The position numbers were made by a program, and so were the translations under genes. From an uncultured Victivallales bacterium (GTDB lineage: Bacteria > Verrucomicrobiota > Lentisphaeria > Oligosphaerales > JAFGRS01), in the NCBI GenBank assembly GCA_903837355.1, contig CAILUI010000180.1, forward strand, positions 1 to 64,000: a stretch of 64,000 nt of DNA, read 5' to 3'. The notes under the pieces were generated by a model. The model saw only the letters and a program-made list of their open reading frames with translations. It searched no databases and was not told where the DNA came from. Shown piece by piece: positions 60,301-64,000 of the stretch (positions within the stretch are counted from its first letter, which is position 1; each line of letters begins with the position of its first letter).

Positions 60301-60630
60301 GGTGCTGCTGGAGCGGTGTTGACCAATCTCGAAGGGATGCCGCTTGCGGTCTCCGGCGGGGTGCCGGAAGCGCACCGCTACGCAGCCTTGGGCAGCCGTT
60401 TCTTCTTCCGTACCCGCCGCCATTTGCAGCGTTTCGTCGACCGCGCTTCGGACTGCATCATCCTGCCGGGCAGCACGCCGCCCCTGCTGCTGCTGTCCAG
60501 TGAGGACGTGGTGGTTATCCTCACGCTGACCGGCAGTGCTGTGCTGCAGAAACGGCTGACGCGGGCGCGCCGGGCGATGCGTGAGGTCGGGTGGCTACTG
60601 AGCCGCCGCGCCGTGGTCCTGCACGTCTGA
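57373..60630 (+). CDS. Four-repeat, HhH and Roadblock-like protein of the MglA module
   Basis: The 1085-residue protein has an amphipathic start and a disordered Pro-rich region to ~190 with RRSQT(I/V)RV motifs. Four copies of an ~85-residue domain lie at about 197-280, 366-450, 538-622 and 663-748. Each follows LP--LL-ALP--LRGPAW ... LL-QLA-G-V-V ... LP-GW ... L-LA-VVAALPPE. Between copies 1 and 2 are nine PELEQD units (301-354), and between 2 and 3 a PPVAEISVPVVVAPP pair. A ComEA-like helix-hairpin-helix pair is at ~882-940 (LLPGVGASRAQAIVAAR). A Roadblock-like domain ends it (AVLTNLEGMPLAVSG). It is cytoplasmic, probably a scaffold or effector of the adjacent GTPase. Confidence 0.7.
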   Translation: MSLARRIFDGFLGRKDKDEDRPKGVEPPKTAGAPEPPKVGKGVPPPPKVVRVEPPAGAAVPPDRRHESQTFPVSAARLPHTGAPPEVPARSDESAGVGARMRLTPLRPAGVETPAGKVAAEDPLRRSQTIRVSLPSQGSAPAGAAHGISIRPDEMRRSQTVRVNPPPGTAARPVATPALQRVRLRPATEPTPRPGVELPLRALLMALPPSLRGPAWSADDLPDGSLFVDPEQLRTQLAEGAVCVPAEEARRYLPEGWLDDNAIGDLDLDLAEVMAVTPIDLIPVAPPRAVPAAPSAAAADPELEQDPELEQDPELEQDPELEQDPELEQDPELEQDPELEQDPELEQDPELEQDAVPLPPASSVVQLPCAVILAALPAPLRGPAWRDTGMPDRAVPLERDPLLEQLRSGRVSVKMEMVATALPPGWIAPGACGEVVLDLPAVVSALPPEWLQPSSEEDHEGAAAEALPLLFVRAGAPPVPPVAEISVPVVVAPPVVQMPPVARPPVAEISVPVVVAPPVVQVPPVAPSPVAEDTRVALPVRLALSALPPALRGPAWHAEGPVGAVLSIPREHLLRQLAGGRVELSVDLVRAQLPAGMCAPDAQGTLVFDLATVVAALPPELLQTSGDLDPEAKAVVVMGNLFSAALPPPPAPPPPGLPETISLPCSAVLGALPAAWRGAAWRATDFPDIRFDLPRVDLLRQLAGGSVAVSLSLLQGKLPLGWVAENAAGNVVLNLADVVAAVPPECMAVQEDLADDVVAAAQLGRLFAPALPPPPVAPSAVIPVAAAPAPVVPLPRPAAPRPAEPLPDEPRRPAVTVMSASAVAVLPSAPPLPSGLDTDELPEQPLPLSTPAEAADADGITTSPLPSWNGVEGSLERAPRGIDLNVARAAELMLLPGVGASRAQAIVAARTARGSFDSIYDLAAVPGVGPAVFRRMTGLSPQNRADRHAVMEHYLTLPADSRPLLERIVEAIRAEMGAAGAVLTNLEGMPLAVSGGVPEAHRYAALGSRFFFRTRRHLQRFVDRASDCIILPGSTPPLLLLSSEDVVVILTLTGSAVLQKRLTRARRAMREVGWLLSRRAVVLHV
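58273..58434. repeat. Nine 18-bp tandem repeats (PELEQD)
   Basis: CCGGAGCT(A/G)GAGCAGGAC is repeated exactly nine times in frame. Units 1, 2 and 4 carry CTA, the others CTG (the last ends GAT), and all encode Pro-Glu-Leu-Glu-Gln-Asp. Being a multiple of three, changes in copy number would alter linker length without frameshift. Confidence 0.9.
58810..58953. repeat. Two 72-bp near-identical in-frame repeats
   Basis: Copies begin at 58810 and 58882 and encode PPVAEISVPVVVAPPVVQ plus a short PPVA spacer, differing at only a few positions. They form a hydrophobic Pro/Val linker between repeat domains 2 and 3. Confidence 0.85.
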
Positions 60631-60687
60631 TCGGGTGCCGGCAGGCCAGGGGCCGCCGGCAGGTACGTCTGTTGGAGACAGCGCCTC

Positions 60688-61542
60688 ATGTCCAGCGGCG
60701 ATGAGTTGCCAGTGGAACTGCAGTGGGCGTGGACGAACAGTGACCGTCGCACGTTGCTGGGACGCTTCCATCGTGGCTTGCAGCACCTGCTGGCGGTGTT
60801 TGAGGCCTGGCGTCAGCAGGACGATGGTGGCCGGGCCGCCGCCGTCAAGGAACTGGCCGACCGCCTCGAAGCCGCGGGTACCGACCTCGATGTCTGCGCG
60901 TCGAACTGCCACGCCTTGGCGAACACCCTGCGCTCCCACGTCGGCATCGACGGCGCCCCCCCCGCCTCGGCTCAGGCCGCGGTGCGTCTGAGCAGGGCCA
61001 TGGGATCGCCGGTCATCCTGACACGAACCACGATTGCCCAGTTGGCGGGGAAGACGCTGCGGCTTGAATACATCGAAGGCGCCAACGCCATCGTTCAGGT
61101 CAACGGCGAGTACTGGGGGACGCCTCTGGACCGCGTTCTGGTGGTGCAGGAACTCCCCGCGCCGGATGGCTCCGCCGCGGATTCCCTGCCGCCGCAGACT
61201 CCGATCGCAGCGTTGCCCGCCTTCGTCTTCCGTTTGGACCGCATGGAACTCAGCAACGCGATCCAGTTCCTGACCATGACGGCTCGGACCGGTATCCTGT
61301 CAGTGACCCCGGTAGCGGGGTCACTACGGGGGCGCCTGGTGCTGGTCTTGGGACGCGTCGTCCACGCCGCCTTTGGCGCCTACACGGACGTGGAGGCTGT
61401 GGCGCGCATGATGAATCTGGGGGCTTCGGCGGCGACGTTTGAGAACGACGAGGCTGCCAGCACCGCAGAGCGGACGCTGAACCTGGCGACGGACCAATTG
61501 CTGATCGAGTCGGCTGTCAAGGCGGACGAGTTGGCGTCCTAA
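60688..61542 (+). CDS. PATAN (DUF4388)-domain protein
   Basis: This 284-residue protein is preceded by GGAGA. The N-terminal ~85 residues are helical (RTLLGRFHRGLQHLLAVFEA). A middle segment resembles a beta-rich region (VILTRTTIAQLAGKTLRLEY). The C-terminal domain FRLDRMELSNAIQFLTMTARTGILSV, then GRLVLVLGRVVHAAFGAYTDVEAVARMM, is the PATAN/DUF4388 pattern. PATAN domains are protein-interaction modules of response-regulator and GTPase signalling, often next to MglA and Roadblock genes. It follows the four-repeat gene by 57 nt and is probably co-expressed. A C8 tract lies at 60956-60963. Confidence 0.8.
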   Translation: MSSGDELPVELQWAWTNSDRRTLLGRFHRGLQHLLAVFEAWRQQDDGGRAAAVKELADRLEAAGTDLDVCASNCHALANTLRSHVGIDGAPPASAQAAVRLSRAMGSPVILTRTTIAQLAGKTLRLEYIEGANAIVQVNGEYWGTPLDRVLVVQELPAPDGSAADSLPPQTPIAALPAFVFRLDRMELSNAIQFLTMTARTGILSVTPVAGSLRGRLVLVLGRVVHAAFGAYTDVEAVARMMNLGASAATFENDEAASTAERTLNLATDQLLIESAVKADELAS

Positions 61543-61611
61543 GGCGAGCCCGTGCGCCGTCAGGACGGCGCTGCGAAGCGGCACGGCCGGTCGGGGCGGC
61601 GGGGCAGGGGA

Positions 61612-62715
61612 TCACTCGGTCATCCAGTACAGGAGCGCCTCGCAACCGGGCTCCTCCTGGGGACAACCGGGGCAGATGGCGCCGGATTCCGGGAGCCTCG
61701 CTTCGCGCTGCTGCACGAAGAACTCCTCGCCGCGGTCGTCGTAGATGAATGTCCCGTTGGCGCTGCGATCCACCACCATGAACTGGCCATTACGGTAACA
61801 GATATCGGCGTGGTGACGCGAGGCGGTCTCGACCTGTAGGACGATATCGTTACCGACGTCCCGGCCCATCGAGATGGAGGTCTTGCTGTCGACCTGCAGC
61901 ACCTTTTCACGGTAGATAAGGCACAGGCGGTTCGCGCGCAGCGGTGCGCTGGCAGGGGTGACCGGCGGTGTCGCGGGCACGCCGCCGACGGTGGGGTCGG
62001 CTGGGGGGACCGTGTCAGCCAGCGTCTTGGGGGCCTCTTCGGGAGGGCCTTTGATCTCGCGGAGAGTAACTTTCCGTACGGCCATGCCGGAGACGGTGGC
62101 CCGGGGCCGCAGGCGGTTGACGGACGTCTTGAACTTGCTCCGCGGGTCAGGTTGGTAGGCTTGCGCTGTCGGCGCGGGCTCTGCCGGCGCCTGGGGGGGG
62201 GGCGTGTCACCCCACGACACCTCGTAGAGGTCGAGGTTCAGCTTCTCAACGGCCTCCCCGGTCATGGGCACAAAGCGCGGTTCGACGCGCTCCCCGGCCT
62301 GCTCCAGAACGTCGCCGGTGGCCACGATGCAACCGGCTTTGGCCAAGGTCGCCATGCGTGCCGCCAGTGTGACCACTTCGCCGGAATAGTTGCCGGCGCG
62401 GACGTGGACCAGCCCGCAGTGCAGTCCCATGCGGACGCGGATGCCGCTGTCGGCCAGGCCGCCGTCGAGGACGGCTTTCTGCATGCCGATGGCCGCATCG
62501 ACCGCATCCCCGGCATCGAGAAACGAGCACAGCAGCGTTCCGCCGATGGAGCGCACCAGGTTGCCGGCATATTTCTTGCGGAGATCCCCGAGGAGGGTCA
62601 GGCAACGCTGCTGACAGTCGCGGGCCTCACCCAGGCCCTTCTGCTCGCGGATCGTCCCGATGGTGGGGATATCCACAAACATCAGGGTCAGATTCTGTGT
62701 CTGCTGATCTGCCAT
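61612..62715 (-). CDS. Class III cyclase-like domain fused to FHA domain
   Basis: This 367-residue protein starts MADQQTQNLTLMFVDIPTIG. The cyclase-like domain (about 1-165) keeps the first metal Asp (FVDI), GLHCGLVHV and SGEVVTLAARM. The second metal Asp, normally in I-G-D-G/E, is replaced: RSIGGTLLCSF. A Pro-rich linker (about 168-270), encoded through a C10 tract (62193-62202), leads to an FHA domain: ISMGRDVGNDIVLQVETASRHHADI and DRSANGTFIYDD, with the phosphothreonine-binding Arg, Ser and Asn. The Cys-rich tail CPGCPQEEPGC may bind zinc. It probably senses phosphorylated partners; cyclase activity is doubtful. Confidence 0.8.
   Translation of the reverse strand: MADQQTQNLTLMFVDIPTIGTIREQKGLGEARDCQQRCLTLLGDLRKKYAGNLVRSIGGTLLCSFLDAGDAVDAAIGMQKAVLDGGLADSGIRVRMGLHCGLVHVRAGNYSGEVVTLAARMATLAKAGCIVATGDVLEQAGERVEPRFVPMTGEAVEKLNLDLYEVSWGDTPPPQAPAEPAPTAQAYQPDPRSKFKTSVNRLRPRATVSGMAVRKVTLREIKGPPEEAPKTLADTVPPADPTVGGVPATPPVTPASAPLRANRLCLIYREKVLQVDSKTSISMGRDVGNDIVLQVETASRHHADICYRNGQFMVVDRSANGTFIYDDRGEEFFVQQREARLPESGAICPGCPQEEPGCEALLYWMTE
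62193..62202 (-). repeat. C10 mononucleotide tract within the cyclase-FHA gene
   Basis: Ten G on the plus strand (ten C in the coding strand) fall between the cyclase and FHA domains, in codons for Pro-Pro-Pro. Loss or gain of one base would shift the frame before the FHA domain. Confidence 0.75.
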
Positions 62716-62947
62716 GTGAGCTGTCTACTACTCGCCGATGCTTCGACGCCCAGACCCGTAGGCGCAGATATGCCAAGAGCCCCCATTCAGCGTGTGCCAG
62801 TCTGGAAGGGGGCTTCTGCCGCAACGATCCCTAATCATACCGCCCGATTGGCGGCTTGTCAATGACCTCGCCACACCTGTCGGTCCACACTCCGACCTGG
62901 CCGCGAGTGCTCACCCCGGGGGCACCGGCCGCCGCCGCGCCGCCGGC

Positions 62948-63919
62948 TTACGGCCGCCGTTGCTTGATGGAGAGGTCCGGCTTGGCGACCGCGATCTTAC
63001 TGTAGGGCTCAACCGACTCCGTGAGCCAGACATTGCCGCCGACGACGCTGTCATGCCCGACCGTGATGTCGCCCAGGATCGTGGCCCCCGCGTAGATGGT
63101 CACGTTGTCTTCGATGTTCGGATGCCGTTTGGCGCCCTTGATGAGCCGGCCACAAGCATCTTTCGGGAAGCTGAGCGCCCCGAGGGTCACACCTTGGTAG
63201 ATCTTGACATTGTCCCCGATCACGGCCGTCTCGCCGATGACCACCCCCGTCCCATGGTCGATAAAGAAACTGCTGCCGATGGCCGCGCCAGGGTTGATGT
63301 CGATGCCGGTGATGGTGTGTGCGTGCTCGCCCATGACGCGGGGGATGAGGGGGACCTTGGCGACGTACAGTTCATGGGCAAGTCGCTGGACGGCAATCGC
63401 CTTTAGTCCGGGGTAGGCGATGATGATCTCATCCGTCGAGCGCGTGGCGGGATCGCCATCGAGTGCCGCCTGGACGTCGGTCTTCAGCACATTGCGGATA
63501 TGGGGCAGGCGCCGCAAGAGGCCAATCACCGCGTCGTCGGCCTGTTGTACGCAGTCACAGCCCGTGCAGCACTCCTGCGCGCAGCGGTAGGCATAGGCTC
63601 TGCGCACCTGTTCGGCCAAGCCTTGGTAGACCGTGTTGACCAGGTCCCCGATGGTGAACTCGATGGCGGCCCGCGTGACCGGGTGGCGGCCCGTATAGCC
63701 TGGGAACACGATCTCGAGCAGTTTCTCGAGGATGGCCACCACCGCGTCGCGCTCCGGCATGTTGCCGCCGTCGATGTGGCTGATGCCCTTCTCGTCCTCG
63801 TAGGTGGCGCAGATGGCGCGGGTGATATCTACGGCAACGCTGGAACTCCAGGCGCCCGCGGGGGTAGGGTGGCGCCCAAAACTGCACACAGCCGGTGCTT
63901 CATGGGGGGCTTTGTTCAT
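62948..63919 (-). CDS. cysE: Serine O-acetyltransferase (EpsC/CysE-like)
   Basis: The 323-residue protein has a long helical N-terminal domain with a Cys cluster ([14 protein letters not shown]). A left-handed beta-helix follows: [76 protein letters not shown]. The [11 protein letters not shown] and HPNIED strings are serine acetyltransferase signatures with the catalytic His and Asp. It makes O-acetylserine for cysteine synthesis. At 323 residues it resembles the longer PVC/Bacteroidetes SAT type. The start overlaps the dtd stop by 4 nt (ATGA), indicating coupling. Confidence 0.92.
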   Translation of the reverse strand: MNKAPHEAPAVCSFGRHPTPAGAWSSSVAVDITRAICATYEDEKGISHIDGGNMPERDAVVAILEKLLEIVFPGYTGRHPVTRAAIEFTIGDLVNTVYQGLAEQVRRAYAYRCAQECCTGCDCVQQADDAVIGLLRRLPHIRNVLKTDVQAALDGDPATRSTDEIIIAYPGLKAIAVQRLAHELYVAKVPLIPRVMGEHAHTITGIDINPGAAIGSSFFIDHGTGVVIGETAVIGDNVKIYQGVTLGALSFPKDACGRLIKGAKRHPNIEDNVTIYAGATILGDITVGHDSVVGGNVWLTESVEPYSKIAVAKPDLSIKQRRP

Positions 63920-64000
63920 GGATCTGACGCATCCTTTTCGACCATCACCGTCACCGGCCCGTCATTGAGCAGACGGACCTTCATCTGGGCTCCGAATACG
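63916..64000 (-). CDS. dtd: D-aminoacyl-tRNA deacylase, 3' end only
   Basis: On the minus strand the final codons read [20 protein letters not shown] and end EKDASDP with TGA at 63918-63916. The string (V)FGA-M-V-L-NDGPVT is the conserved C-terminus of DTD, whose proline contacts the D-amino acid in the partner subunit. The gene enters from the right edge; about 27 codons are visible. Its stop overlaps the cysE ATG (ATGA), so dtd and cysE are probably co-transcribed. Confidence 0.85.
   Translation of the reverse strand, partial: VFGAQMKVRLLNDGPVTVMVEKDASDP

Overview
The window is a contiguous, GC-rich (roughly two-thirds G+C by eye) stretch of bacterial chromosome. Several features point to the Planctomycetota-Verrucomicrobiota-Lentisphaerota-Kiritimatiellota (PVC) neighbourhood, most likely an uncultured Lentisphaerota/Kiritimatiellota-like bacterium. 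They are a DUF1559-type prepilin with an H-X9-DG motif, a small gene of PVC type next to an rpsP-khpA-trmD-rplS-rnhB operon, planctomycete/lentisphaeral-style sugar enzymes and URO-D-like proteins, and a long serine acetyltransferase beside dtd. The taxonomic call is inference; no rRNA is present.

1-8.7 kb is the right end of a phage or prophage-like cassette, all on the + strand. It holds a tail-associated module with genes overlapping by 1 nt, a tandem glycosyltransferase embedded in that module, a putative receptor-binding tail protein, a lipoprotein, an HD-motif (phospholipase-like) protein, a holin-like protein and two small phage-type proteins. 8.7-13.9 kb is an accessory zone: hairpins, a secreted IPT/TIG protein, two truncated gene ends fused head to head, a solitary HsdR_N nuclease-like gene with a G9 tract at its ribosome binding site, and a 700-bp repeat-rich gap.

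13.9-34.4 kb is mostly chromosomal housekeeping: M42 peptidase, recO, a Gfo/Idh oxidoreductase with a sugar isomerase, a PD40 propeller protein, algH/yqgE, hemW, a prepilin, a URO-D-like protein, metG, an orphan ABC-2 permease with a periplasmic partner, a purN-like formyltransferase, a secreted protein, a DD-carboxypeptidase, pcnB, rnhB, rplS, trmD, khpA and rpsP. 34.8-40.5 kb is a probable minus-strand sugar operon: eda, a sugar nucleotidyltransferase, an N-acetylhexosamine-kinase-like protein, a ROK protein, a PIG-L deacetylase and a small PVC protein. It is followed by a divergent glycyl-radical enzyme whose catalytic Cys-X-Glu is Cys-X-Arg, and by a secreted GH36 alpha-galactosidase.

45.2-45.5 kb is a gene-free segment with competing hairpins and a strong + strand terminator, a possible small RNA. 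Two paralogous secreted coiled-coil/TPR proteins (45.7-50.6 kb), secA and glycerate kinase follow. 55.1-62.7 kb is the most interesting region. An MglA-type GTPase, a Roadblock protein and a Cys-rich protein lie on the minus strand. Divergent from them is a 1085-residue protein with four copies of an apparently unnamed ~85-residue domain, an HhH pair and a Roadblock-like end, then a PATAN/DUF4388 protein, and convergently a degenerate cyclase-FHA protein. This looks like a GTPase/second-messenger signalling module with several length-variable DNA tracts. The window ends in cysE and the 3' end of dtd.
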